64,000 nucleotides of DNA from Halomonas sp. A40-4 (lineage in GTDB: Bacteria > Pseudomonadota > Gammaproteobacteria > Pseudomonadales > Halomonadaceae). Positions 16,331-25,181 of the stretch are shown piece after piece; within the stretch, counting starts at the first letter, position 1, and every line of letters starts with the position of its first letter. The notes under the pieces are model-generated. The model was not told where the DNA came from. It ran no database searches and saw nothing but the letters and a program-made list of their open reading frames with translations. The translations under genes and the position numbers were made by a program. The stretch covers positions 2,170,001-2,234,000 of the forward strand of contig NZ_CP065230.1 of assembly GCF_015767635.1 (NCBI RefSeq), written 5' to 3'.

Positions 16331-18489
16331 CCGCTTTTTCTCCTCAAATCCAATTGCCAACAGGGTAAAATATTGGGTTGTCGACGCGCGGGCACGTTTG
16401 TGTCAGCTTATCGCCCCTGTTACCCACCCAGCCAGGAGACACTCCGAGTGCCCCGCCAGCGACTCATTTCGTGGTTTTTCTATCTCAACCTTGCCCTTAT
16501 TGCTGCACTGCTGGGTTACAAAGCTTACCTGAATTTTTTTGAGCAGGACTTTGCCAGTGCTCACGCTGCCCAGGTCAACGCCATTGAGTCGATGCTTACC
16601 GAACGTGATACCTACCGTTTTGCTGTGCTGGGCAACATTAACAACTCGGTGGGCATTTTTGAGCGCAAAATTATCCCTCGCCTGAATCGCGAGGGCTATG
16701 ACTTTATCATCTCCGCTGGCAATGCTGTCGCCAGCGGTGGCGAGGACAAATACCGCGCACTGTTTGGCACCCTCAGTTATTTGGAAATGCCATACCTGCT
16801 AACCTTCGGCCCCCATGAGGAAAGTCGGCTCGGTGGCTTTCGCTTTTACGACCACTTCGGCCCCTATCACTTTAGTTTTGCCGCAGGGAAAAGCCGGTTC
16901 ACCTTTCTTGACAGCACCGGCACCACCGACTTTGGCTGGCAAATACGATGGCTTGATGAAGTACTTGCCGCAAAGCGCGAACCCAATCAGTTTCTTTTCA
17001 GTGCCCACCCACTCTACCCGGTGGACCATGCAGGGCTGTTCGGCCTGGACGATGACCATGACTATCACCTTGAGAATCCCGCGCGCCAAGGGTTGACCCG
17101 CCAGATCGAGCAGGCCGACGTGGATGCAGTGTTCTCTTCCCAGGTGCCGCTGTTTGACCGTCAGCAACATGGTGGCACTACTTATATCACCACCGGCGGT
17201 GCCGGCGGATTAGTGCTCAATGATGACGAGAGCTACCATCACTTTGTCTCCGTCAGCGTTGACGGCGATGACATCCAGATTAGCGAACGGCGCCTGGATA
17301 TTGGCCAGCACCCGATCTGGCGCACGCTGGAAAGTTTATGGTTTTTTATCTACTCACTGTTTTACGTTGGCTACCTGAACTTCATCTTGATCGTTTCCAC
17401 GTTCATTGCCATCGCGCTCTGGTTATACAAGCGGATTTTCACCGAGCAGGATTACTACCCTGACTTTGATATTGACCCGGATGCCGGTGGTGATATGCCA
17501 CTTCACGTGGCCATGTTTACCAATAACTACCTGCCATTTATCGGTGGCGTACCGATATCGGTTGAGCGCTTAAAACGCGGTTTAACAGAGCTTCGTAATA
17601 GCGTCTTGGTCGTCGCCCCGGGCTACCCCCATCAGCCTCCCAATGAGGAAGCCGATGTACTGCGCCTGGCCTCGCTGTTGCCAATGGGCCGCCACAAAGA
17701 GTTTCGCCTGGCTAACATTTTCTCTTGGCGTTTGGTTAAGCGTGTGCGCGCCTTTGCTCCACAGGTGATTCACGTTCACCACCCGTTCTGGATCGGCCGC
17801 GCCGGTCAGCTGTTGGGTCGGTTATTGAGAGTGCCCGTGGTTTACACCTACCACACCCGCTTGGAGCACTACGCTCACTATGTGCCACTACCAGGGCCGT
17901 TGTTTCGCAACTTGATTTCCCACGCCCTGGTGAAGCGCTTTGCCAACGGCTGCGATGCGGTGATTGTTCCTACCAGCTCCGCCGAGGAGTACATGCGTAT
18001 TATCGGCGTCAAGCAACCGATCTTTGTCCAGCCGACGGGGATCGAATACGCACGTTTTGCCACCGCTGACAGCGCCGCGATCGACACGCTACGCCAACGC
18101 TACCGGCTTGAAGGCAAACGCGTGCTGGTATCAATTTCACGCCTGAGCAAAGAGAAGAACATCGACTTTATGCTCGATGGTTTAGCGCTTTTACGCGACA
18201 GCAGTGAGCACGACTTTCACCTGCTACTGCTTGGGGAGGGTCACGACCACGAGCGATTGCAGGCACGAATTGAAGCGTTAGGCCTTAGCAAGCACATTAC
18301 GTTGGTTGGGGCCGTCCCTCCCGACGAAGTAGCATGCTACTGCCACCTGGCCGAGCTTTTCGTCTTCGCTTCCCGCTCGGAAACGCAAGGCATGGTGGTA
18401 CTCGAAGCCATGGCCGCGGGACTGCCGGTAGTGGTGATCCGCTCCAGCGGCATCGAGGATATCGTTCAGCACGGGGTTAACGGCTACAA
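15869..18489. repeat. Near-identical 2.62-kb repeat, copy A
   Basis: Reading the two copies side by side (offset 8851 bases) shows a single mismatch (17932 G versus 26783 C) from the middle of the VTT gene, through the divergent promoter region, to codon 681 of the glycosyltransferase fusion gene. Just outside the tract, mismatches occur every few bases to tens of bases. The partner is 24720-27340, in direct orientation. Confidence 0.9.
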
Positions 18490-18679
18490 AACCGCCCCCG
18501 ACCCTCAGGCTTGGTGCGACCGTATCGACACCCTGCTCAGCGACGATAAATTAAAAGCACGCATGAGTGAGCAAGCCTCGCACTGTGCCGCCGAACACCG
18601 TATCGAGCAGTTTGCCGCAGCAGTGCTACGTGTTTACCGCTACGTGATCGAAGCACGACGTAAGTCACATGCTGATTAA
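16448..18679 (+). CDS. Metallophosphoesterase-like domain fused to a GT4 glycosyltransferase, copy A
   Basis: A 743-residue protein in three parts. After an N-terminal membrane helix (residues 9-25), residues of about 55-285 resemble a calcineurin-type phosphoesterase, with the usual metal motifs altered (ISAGNAV for GD.., FGPHEES for GNHE, SAHPLYP near the SH.P position). A second membrane segment lies at about 295-325. Residues from about 350 form a GT-B family 4 glycosyltransferase (FTNNYLPFIGGVPISVERL; E644 and E652 in the EX7E motif SETQGMVVLEAM). The start is GTG, with AGGAG 9 bases upstream. An inner-membrane enzyme acting on lipid-linked sugars is inferred; the divergent VTT gene is its constant partner. 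Confidence 0.8.
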   Translation: MPRQRLISWFFYLNLALIAALLGYKAYLNFFEQDFASAHAAQVNAIESMLTERDTYRFAVLGNINNSVGIFERKIIPRLNREGYDFIISAGNAVASGGEDKYRALFGTLSYLEMPYLLTFGPHEESRLGGFRFYDHFGPYHFSFAAGKSRFTFLDSTGTTDFGWQIRWLDEVLAAKREPNQFLFSAHPLYPVDHAGLFGLDDDHDYHLENPARQGLTRQIEQADVDAVFSSQVPLFDRQQHGGTTYITTGGAGGLVLNDDESYHHFVSVSVDGDDIQISERRLDIGQHPIWRTLESLWFFIYSLFYVGYLNFILIVSTFIAIALWLYKRIFTEQDYYPDFDIDPDAGGDMPLHVAMFTNNYLPFIGGVPISVERLKRGLTELRNSVLVVAPGYPHQPPNEEADVLRLASLLPMGRHKEFRLANIFSWRLVKRVRAFAPQVIHVHHPFWIGRAGQLLGRLLRVPVVYTYHTRLEHYAHYVPLPGPLFRNLISHALVKRFANGCDAVIVPTSSAEEYMRIIGVKQPIFVQPTGIEYARFATADSAAIDTLRQRYRLEGKRVLVSISRLSKEKNIDFMLDGLALLRDSSEHDFHLLLLGEGHDHERLQARIEALGLSKHITLVGAVPPDEVACYCHLAELFVFASRSETQGMVVLEAMAAGLPVVVIRSSGIEDIVQHGVNGYKTAPDPQAWCDRIDTLLSDDKLKARMSEQASHCAAEHRIEQFAAAVLRVYRYVIEARRKSHAD

Positions 18680-18705
18680 TCGTGCAAGTCCCGACACTAG
18701 TGTAA

Positions 18706-18733
18706 GGAACTTTATAAAGTGGCCGCTGTAACA
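18706..18733 (+). promoter_or_regulatory. Sigma-E-like promoter of degP copy A
   Basis: GGAACTT at 18706-18712 is an exact match to the sigma-E -35 consensus, with TAACA at 18729-18733 after a 16-base spacer as the candidate -10. The match recurs at the same place before degP copy B. DegP is a classic sigma-E target, so envelope-stress control is likely. The -10 match is weak. Confidence 0.6.
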
Positions 18734-18777
18734 AAAATGCTGTCATGTTCCATGCACTTGAAAGAAAGGAGCCAGTC

Positions 18778-20196
18778 GTGACGCTCAAACCCCAATCGCC
18801 CTACTGGCTGATAGGCTTAGCGCTATTGCTGATGTTGGCAACGCCAGCCTTTGCCGACGAACCTCAGCTTCCGGACTTTACGGAGTTGGTCGACACTGCC
18901 GCGCCTGCCGTGGTCAACATCTCGACCACTCGCGATGTCGATAGGACGATGACCTCATCCCGGCAATTCGGCGGGCAAGAGGTCCCGGAGATCTTTCGCC
19001 ACTTCTTTGGCGACCGTTTTCCGACGCCGCCAGGCGGCTCACCCGACCATGGAGACGAGCCGCGTCGATCGCTGGGGTCGGGCTTCATCTTCGATGAAGA
19101 CGGCTACATCATGACCAACGCCCATGTCGTCAAGGATGCCGACAAGATTCTGGTACGCCTCAACGACCGCCGCCAGCTTGAGGCAGAGTTGGTCGGAGCC
19201 GATGAGAAGACCGACGTGGCGGTTCTCAAGGTCGAGGCAGACAACCTGCCCACCCTGAACCTAGGTGAGTCTACCGACCTCAAGGTCGGTCAGTGGGTCG
19301 CCGCTATCGGCTCGCCCTTTGGCTTCGACCACTCTGTGACCTCCGGCATCATCAGCGCCATCAACCGCACCTTGCCTCAGGACGTCTATGTTCCCTTCAT
19401 CCAGACCGACGTGGCGATCAACCCCGGCAATTCAGGCGGACCTCTGTTCAACCTGGATGGCGAAGTCGTGGGTATCAATTCCCAGATCATCACCCGAAGT
19501 GGTGGTTACATGGGCCTTTCCTTCGCCATTCCCATCGATGTGGCAATGGATGTTGCCCAACAATTGCGTGAAGACGGCTATGTGAGTCGCGGTTGGCTCG
19601 GCGTCAGCATCCAGCCAGTGTCCAAGGACCTGGCAGAATCCTTCGGTATGGAACAGGCCGAGGGCGCCTTGATCGCCGAACTCGAACCCAGCGGCCCAGC
19701 GGCTGACAGTGGCCTTCAGGCAGGCGACGTCATACTGGAGGTCAACGGCCAGGAGGTGGACCACTCCACTACACTGCCACGCCTGGTCGGTGAGACAGCA
19801 CCCGGTGACGTCGTCGAACTCTCCGTATTGCGCGATGGCCAGAATGAGACCATCACCGTAGAGGTTGGCGAGTGGCCGAATGCCGGTCCTCATCAATCAG
19901 ACGGCGATCCGCTTCGACTGGGTATCGCTGTCCAGCCGTTGAACGACATGGAGAAACGTCGGCTCGGCATCGATCATGGGGTACGCATTGCCAGGGTCGA
20001 CCCGACCGGCCGCGCCGCAGCCGCTGGCATTCGCCCCGGAGACGTTCTGGTCAGCATCGGCCAGCAGCCGATTGAGAGCCCAGGCCAGCTGAAGACAATG
20101 CTGACAAATCTGCCTGACGATCAAACGCTGCCTGTTCTGCTCAACCGCGAAGGCCGCGCCTACTTTGTGGCCATACGATTTGGCAACGATGACTGA
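18778..20196 (+). CDS. degP: Periplasmic serine endoprotease DegP/HtrA (Do family), copy A
   Basis: A 472-residue protein: a signal peptide (about residues 1-26, ending in TPAFA), a trypsin-like domain with catalytic His116 (TNAHVV), Asp146 (EKTDVAVL) and Ser219 (GNSGGPL), and two PDZ domains (from about GWLGVSIQPV and LRLGIAVQPL). DegP degrades or holds misfolded envelope proteins. The start is taken as GTG at 18778, 6 bases after AGGAG and shared with copy B; an ATG 11 codons upstream lies inside the leader. It follows the glycosyltransferase gene by about 100 bases and has its own sigma-E-like promoter. Confidence 0.93.
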   Translation: MTLKPQSPYWLIGLALLLMLATPAFADEPQLPDFTELVDTAAPAVVNISTTRDVDRTMTSSRQFGGQEVPEIFRHFFGDRFPTPPGGSPDHGDEPRRSLGSGFIFDEDGYIMTNAHVVKDADKILVRLNDRRQLEAELVGADEKTDVAVLKVEADNLPTLNLGESTDLKVGQWVAAIGSPFGFDHSVTSGIISAINRTLPQDVYVPFIQTDVAINPGNSGGPLFNLDGEVVGINSQIITRSGGYMGLSFAIPIDVAMDVAQQLREDGYVSRGWLGVSIQPVSKDLAESFGMEQAEGALIAELEPSGPAADSGLQAGDVILEVNGQEVDHSTTLPRLVGETAPGDVVELSVLRDGQNETITVEVGEWPNAGPHQSDGDPLRLGIAVQPLNDMEKRRLGIDHGVRIARVDPTGRAAAAGIRPGDVLVSIGQQPIESPGQLKTMLTNLPDDQTLPVLLNREGRAYFVAIRFGNDD

Positions 20197-20249
20197 TCAC
20201 GGCTGAGAGAAAATTCACCCAGGTTCGTTCTGCCTGGCGCACAACCAAG

Positions 20250-20273
20250 ACGCCCCCGGAATTCCGGGGGCGT
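20250..20273. terminator. Perfect GC-rich palindrome between convergent genes
   Basis: A 24-bp perfect palindrome centred on GAATTC, with ACGCCCCCGG on its left arm. It lies between the degP stop and the stop of the convergent dioxygenase gene. As RNA it would form a strong hairpin in either direction, but no T-run follows. It is probably a bidirectional terminator. Confidence 0.5.
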
Positions 20274-20306
20274 GGGTATTGCTAGGTTCTCCATTTACCG
20301 AGAGTA

Positions 20307-21101
20307 TCAGCAGCTCTCATTGAGGACCGCTTCCGGGAAGTGGCGACGCAGCATCCGGTTCTGGAAGTCGTCCACGAAGCGGCTGTTGATGATGATGATG
20401 AACCGCTCGAAGGGTGCCTCGCTGTCGAGCTGTTCGATTCCGTCGACACTGTGGAATAGCCGATCATCGCGCAGATGAAGGATATCACCCGGATCCATGG
20501 TGATATCGACCAAGGGTTGCGTGCCGGCCTTGTCTGCGTAGAGGTGGTTCTCAGCGCCCGCCACGTTTTCCCGATTGATGACCAGAATGCTGAGAGCCTT
20601 GCAGCCATCAGCATGAATTCCCTGTCCCTGAAGGGGGTCGATGTTGCCTTCTCCGCGAACCCCGGTGATCTGCATCAGAATGGGTTCGTGCGCACCGATA
20701 CTCCACAGCCTTGCCCAGGCGCGAACGAAGGCCTTTACATCGGGGCGTCCCATGAACTCCCGAGTCAGCGGATCATAGTACCGCAGACGATCCGCCATGC
20801 TTTCCGCGTCGTTGAAGGCCCCTCCCTGGGCCATGGGGCATTGGCCCATATCCTCGACATCTCCCTGATCATTCAGGGCAAGCCACGACATCCGTTTCCA
20901 TCGCTGATTGACATAGGGATCGCGCGGCAGGTCAGCGGTAAATCCCTGCCAGGCGGTCAGATCGATTCGCTCCCGAATATCGGTTTTCGCCCAATCCTGT
21001 TGTCTCAGTGCCTCGGTCACTCCCGGATTCCAATAATCGGCAAGTGAATCGGCAGGCATGGAGGTGGGGTCGAAACCGTGCTTCAGAGTATCGAGTTTCA
21101 T
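20307..21101 (-). CDS. 2OG-Fe(II) dioxygenase family protein (2OG-Fe_Oxy_2 type)
   Basis: A 264-residue soluble protein resembling the 2OG-Fe_Oxy_2 family, which includes free-amino-acid hydroxylases such as L-isoleucine 4-hydroxylase. The likely iron ligands are His and Asp in QGIHADGCKAL (about residues 160-170) and His in GDILHLRDDRLFHSVD (about 207-222); an Arg near EAPFERFIIIINSRF would bind 2-oxoglutarate. AGGAG lies 9 bases before the ATG. It occupies the place where ialB follows degP in repeat unit B. The substrate is not known. Confidence 0.75.
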   Translation of the reverse strand: MKLDTLKHGFDPTSMPADSLADYWNPGVTEALRQQDWAKTDIRERIDLTAWQGFTADLPRDPYVNQRWKRMSWLALNDQGDVEDMGQCPMAQGGAFNDAESMADRLRYYDPLTREFMGRPDVKAFVRAWARLWSIGAHEPILMQITGVRGEGNIDPLQGQGIHADGCKALSILVINRENVAGAENHLYADKAGTQPLVDITMDPGDILHLRDDRLFHSVDGIEQLDSEAPFERFIIIINSRFVDDFQNRMLRRHFPEAVLNESC

Positions 21102-21363
21102 GTGGGTCTTCTCCTGTTAACTGGGCGGAATTGCCCGGTGTTGCCGGTGTAAACACTGCGGTCAACAGGAAGAAAATGAAAAGATTTGCAACGATATGTC
21201 AAAAAAATGTACTAAAAAAGAGTGATTATTTTTGAAAAAAGGATCAGACCGTTGATGACGTATGTGTAGGTTATCTCCTACAAGGTGTAGGATAATCATA
21301 ACAAAGTGCCTATTTTGGCCATCATGATGGCTCTTAACAGTGTTTGTTATTTAAGTGGACCCC

Positions 21364-23232
21364 ATGGCTGCCAGCGATTCCCGACATTACCGAGATCCGG
21401 AACGCCTGAAGAAAAAACGCAGGGGGTTTTCCGGTGCGCGCGTGTTGAAGGCGTCAAAGACACCTTCAACTGCTGGCATCGATTCGCACGATGCCAACAG
21501 AGAAGAAGTTGAGTTAGTACGTCGCCAGTATCTGGAGAGTGAGCAGCGATTCCGCGCCCTGCTGGAGAGCCTGCCTAAGGTGGCGGTCCAGGGTTATGAT
21601 CGCGATCGGCGAGTGATTTACTGGAATGAGAGTAGCACTCGTCTTTATGGCTATACCGCTGAGGAAGCCCAGGGACAGTTACTGGAAGATCTGATCATTC
21701 CTGCCTTCATGCGTGACGAGGTGATCCAGGCGCATTGTGCCTGGATCAAAGAAGGGGTCGCAATACCCGCCGATGAACTTGAGCTCAAGCACAAAACCGG
21801 CGAACTGGTATCGGTCTTTTCGCAGCATCTGATGCTCAATGAGCATACCGACTCCCCCCTGATGTTCTGCGTGGATGTCGATCTTTCCGACCAAAAGCGC
21901 GCCCACCGTGATCTGGAATTCGCCACCCGTTTCGACAGGCTCACCCATCTCCCTAACCGCCAGACCTTCGAGGTCGATCTGGACGGTCAGTTGGATTCCT
22001 GTCGACGCCAGGGCAATGGCCTGGCAACCATCTATCTGGACATCGATCACTTCGTCGAGATCAATGATGCCCTTGGCTATGATCAGGGCGATCGCCTGCT
22101 CATTGAGCTGACTCGGCGACTGAGAGAGTGCCAGCAAGTCACTAACCTGGTGTCCCGTGTCTCTAGCGATGAATTCGTGCTGGCCTTTCCCGGCGTCCAC
22201 TTGGCCCCCGATGTCAGACGGGTCGTTCGTCATGTCCAGAATGTCTTCCGCGAACCTTTCGTCCTGGATGGTCGGGAGTCTCAGGTCACAGCCTGCCTGG
22301 GTGTGGCGCTCTTTCCCGAGAATGGTGAATCGTCACGCGAATTGATCCGCAATGCCGATGTTGCCAAGAATCGTGCCAAACTGGATGGTCGGGGTGTTGT
22401 ACGTTTCTTCCAACAGAAGCTCCATGATGAGCTGGTTCGCCAGCACTACCTCTCGGCGCAACTCGAGGAAGCCCTGGATAACGGTGAATTCTCCCTCCAC
22501 TACCAGCCCCAGGTCTCGGCGGCCAGTGGGCGAATAGAGAATCTCGAGGCCTTGCTACGCTGGGAGCCTGCCGAGGGCCCGCCGATCTCGCCTGCCGAGT
22601 TTATCCCGCTGGCCGAGCGTTCCGGTGTGATCCATCGCATGGGCGACTGGGTCATCGAAGAGGCTTGCCGCCAGCAGGTGGAATGGCGTGCCAAGGGCTT
22701 TCATGAGCACCGCGTCGACATCAATGTCTCGGGGCGTCAACTGGTGCGTCCCGATGCCCTAATGAGCTTCGAGGACGCGCTGCAGCGTCACGGCTTGGGA
22801 CCGCGGGATATCGGCATCGAATTGACCGAGAATGTCCTGATCGAAGCCGACGAGACCGTCCTCGAGGACCTGTGGCGCCTCTATCATCGCGGTATTCACA
22901 TTGCTATCGACGACTTCGGGACCGGTTATTCGTCCCTGAGCTATCTCAAGCACTTCCCAGTCACCGCCCTGAAGATTGATCGCTCCTTCATCCACGACGC
23001 TCCCACGCAGCCGAAGGATCGGGCCATCATGGAAGGTGCCATCTTCATCGGTCACCGGTTGGGGTTGGAGGTGGTGGCCGAGGGCGTCGAGAACGCCGAA
23101 CAGTTGTCGTTGCTTCGCGAAATGCATTGCGACCTCGTCCAGGGGTTCTTCTTCTACCGTCCGATGCCTGCCAAGGAAATCGAACGCCTGTTGGGCGGTT
23201 TTATGCCTGGTAACGAAGGGCCGTCTAGCTGA
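21364..23232 (+). CDS. PAS-GGDEF-EAL cyclic-di-GMP protein, probably a phosphodiesterase
   Basis: A 622-residue protein: a PAS domain (about residues 55-180), a GGDEF domain (about 185-345) and an EAL domain (about 360-615). The GGDEF signature is degenerate (RVSSDEF), so cyclase activity is doubtful. The EAL domain keeps EALLRW, NVSGRQL, ELTENVLIE, DDFGTGYSSL, a following Lys in ALKIDRSF, AEGVE and VQGFFFYRPM, so c-di-GMP hydrolysis is expected. No membrane segment is seen. The start is uncertain: ATG 21364 or GTG 21355. It separates repeat units A and B. Confidence 0.85.
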   Translation: MAASDSRHYRDPERLKKKRRGFSGARVLKASKTPSTAGIDSHDANREEVELVRRQYLESEQRFRALLESLPKVAVQGYDRDRRVIYWNESSTRLYGYTAEEAQGQLLEDLIIPAFMRDEVIQAHCAWIKEGVAIPADELELKHKTGELVSVFSQHLMLNEHTDSPLMFCVDVDLSDQKRAHRDLEFATRFDRLTHLPNRQTFEVDLDGQLDSCRRQGNGLATIYLDIDHFVEINDALGYDQGDRLLIELTRRLRECQQVTNLVSRVSSDEFVLAFPGVHLAPDVRRVVRHVQNVFREPFVLDGRESQVTACLGVALFPENGESSRELIRNADVAKNRAKLDGRGVVRFFQQKLHDELVRQHYLSAQLEEALDNGEFSLHYQPQVSAASGRIENLEALLRWEPAEGPPISPAEFIPLAERSGVIHRMGDWVIEEACRQQVEWRAKGFHEHRVDINVSGRQLVRPDALMSFEDALQRHGLGPRDIGIELTENVLIEADETVLEDLWRLYHRGIHIAIDDFGTGYSSLSYLKHFPVTALKIDRSFIHDAPTQPKDRAIMEGAIFIGHRLGLEVVAEGVENAEQLSLLREMHCDLVQGFFFYRPMPAKEIERLLGGFMPGNEGPSS

Positions 23233-23360
23233 ACCGCATGGTGATTTGACGTACAACCCCCAGGCTTTCAGTTGACCGACAGTGCCTTTATCGCACGCCT
23301 AGAAACGGCACCCTTGGCCGCCCAGTCATTCGCCCGACGGCATGCCACTACTCGGCTCGG

Positions 23361-24335
23361 TCAGACTGTCAGCACAGCACTTACCAGCCAGCCGTTGTAG
23401 ACCACTAACCCCAGCAGTAGCAGGCTCGCTTCGATACGGTTGATCCGTCCCTTTCCGCGAACCCCAAACCCCATGATGAACAGGCCCACTACCATGGCCA
23501 TCATCACCGGCCAGTCTCGGCGCATGACCTCGGCGGAAAGCGCCTCCATCGGTGCGATAACACCCGCGATGCCCACCACCGCTAATAGGTTGAACATGCA
23601 GGAACCCACGACGTTGCCAATGGCAATATCGTGCTCCCCCTTGCGCACCGCGGCGATCGACGATGCCAACTCCGGGAGCGAGGTACCCAGCGCCACGATC
23701 GTTAATCCGATGATGAGGTCACTGACGCCCAGGGCACTCGCCACGGAGACGGCACCCCAGACCAGCACCCGCGAGCTCACCAGCAGCAGCGCCAGGCCAA
23801 CCAGGAGCCACAGGATGGCCCGGCCAAGCGTCATGGCAGGCGATGAAAGTTCCTGTTCAGTCTCCGAGGCTAATGGGTCACCCTTGCCACGCAGTGCTGT
23901 CCAGGTCGTCCAGGCCATCAGGCCGAAGAACCCCATCAGTAGCAACACGGACTCCAGCCGACCCAGTTGGTCATTCCAGAAAAATGCCCCAGCCACGGCG
24001 CCAAACAGCAACAGCAGCGGTAACTCGCGGCGGATAATCGTCGAATGCACCGCAATCGGCACGATCAGCGCCGTCACTCCGATAATCAGGCCAACATTGT
24101 AGATATTGGATCCCAGCGCATTGCCGAGGGCCAGCTCGGGATTTCCCTCCAGGGCCGCCATGATGGACACGACGATCTCGGGCGCCGAAGTACCGAACCC
24201 GACGATGACCATGCCGATCACCAACGACGGTAACCCGATGTGCCCAGCCACCGCCGAGGCGCCATCAATGAAGCGGTCAGCACTCCACAGGAGCAGTATA
24301 AAACCCAGGATGATGGCCAGAATCGGTAGGATCAC
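23361..24335 (-). CDS. Calcium/sodium antiporter (CaCA family, YrbG-like), copy B
   Basis: A 324-residue exchanger almost identical in protein to the copy at 12160-13134 (only scattered changes such as D/E at residue 64), with both CaCA alpha-repeat motifs intact. The start is again GTG after GAGGA. DNA mismatches to copy A are mostly synonymous and spread along the gene. Its upstream sequence joins directly to the end of the amphi-Trp region, because 2350 bp present in unit A are missing here. Confidence 0.9.
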   Translation of the reverse strand: MILPILAIILGFILLLWSADRFIDGASAVAGHIGLPSLVIGMVIVGFGTSAPEIVVSIMAALEGNPELALGNALGSNIYNVGLIIGVTALIVPIAVHSTIIRRELPLLLLFGAVAGAFFWNDQLGRLESVLLLMGFFGLMAWTTWTALRGKGDPLASETEQELSSPAMTLGRAILWLLVGLALLLVSSRVLVWGAVSVASALGVSDLIIGLTIVALGTSLPELASSIAAVRKGEHDIAIGNVVGSCMFNLLAVVGIAGVIAPMEALSAEVMRRDWPVMMAMVVGLFIMGFGVRGKGRINRIEASLLLLGLVVYNGWLVSAVLTV

Positions 24336-24500
24336 GACGTTTCCTCAATCGTTGTGAATGGCACTGTTTGTAACCAGCCCGTAAGATGCCGGTATCTTTA
24401 TCATGAATAGCGCTCGCTATTGATCTGACGTGACGGCGAGGATTCACTTGGCGACGGCTGAAGCGGCACTAGTTATTGTCGACTGAGTAACAGCAAGCCG

Positions 24501-25181
24501 CTAGCGCGTGCGTGATTTGCGCCGGGAGTAGTAGCGCAACGCAAATAGCAGCAAGATGCCAAGCCCCAGACCGGCCAGCGACAGCATGACATCGCGCGGA
24601 TCACTGGCCGTCACAAGCGCACCCAACTGGCTGCCCAGCAGGGTGACGGCTGCGAGCCCAGGCACAATGCCAAGGGTTGAACCGACCATGTAATCGCGAA
24701 ACTTGATGTGAAACGCACCCGCCATCATATTGGTAAGGGTAAAAGGTGCCAATGGGAGCAGGTTAATCAGCGTCATTGCACGGATGCCACGACGGGACAG
24801 GTAGTGCGAAAGCCCCTTCATGTGCTTGCCGCCATGGTTCAGCAACGCCTCGCGTCCCAGGCGATGCCCTACAGCATACGACACTACCGACGACGCCAGC
24901 GTCCCCATCGTCGCATAAACAAACCCCCATACCGGACCGAAGATCAAACCGGTGACGGCCACCAGGATACTCAGTGGAAACATCACCAAAAGGGCGATCA
25001 CATAGACGATCGTCACCAGCACAAACACCCAAGAAGAATCTCGCCACTGAGGGGATGCGGCTACCCACGCACGGAGGCCATTGACTGTCACAACGTCATT
25101 GACCGTCAGCCATTGCCATAACCCGCCGAGTGCAAGCAGCAATGCTAGAACACTTAGCGCTATTGTGACGGGACGCACCAT
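24501..25181 (-). CDS. VTT-domain (DedA/TVP38-like) membrane protein, copy B
   Basis: A 226-residue protein differing from copy A only in its last third or so (e.g. GLGLGILLLFALRYYSRRK versus RQYSRRK), because the upstream two thirds of the gene lie inside the near-identical repeat tract. It keeps the VTT core motifs and the GAGGAG ribosome site. It is divergent from the copy B glycosyltransferase fusion gene with an identical 117-base intergenic region. The predicted role is lipid handling in the inner membrane, as for copy A. Confidence 0.87.
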   Translation of the reverse strand: MVRPVTIALSVLALLLALGGLWQWLTVNDVVTVNGLRAWVAASPQWRDSSWVFVLVTIVYVIALLVMFPLSILVAVTGLIFGPVWGFVYATMGTLASSVVSYAVGHRLGREALLNHGGKHMKGLSHYLSRRGIRAMTLINLLPLAPFTLTNMMAGAFHIKFRDYMVGSTLGIVPGLAAVTLLGSQLGALVTASDPRDVMLSLAGLGLGILLLFALRYYSRRKSRTR

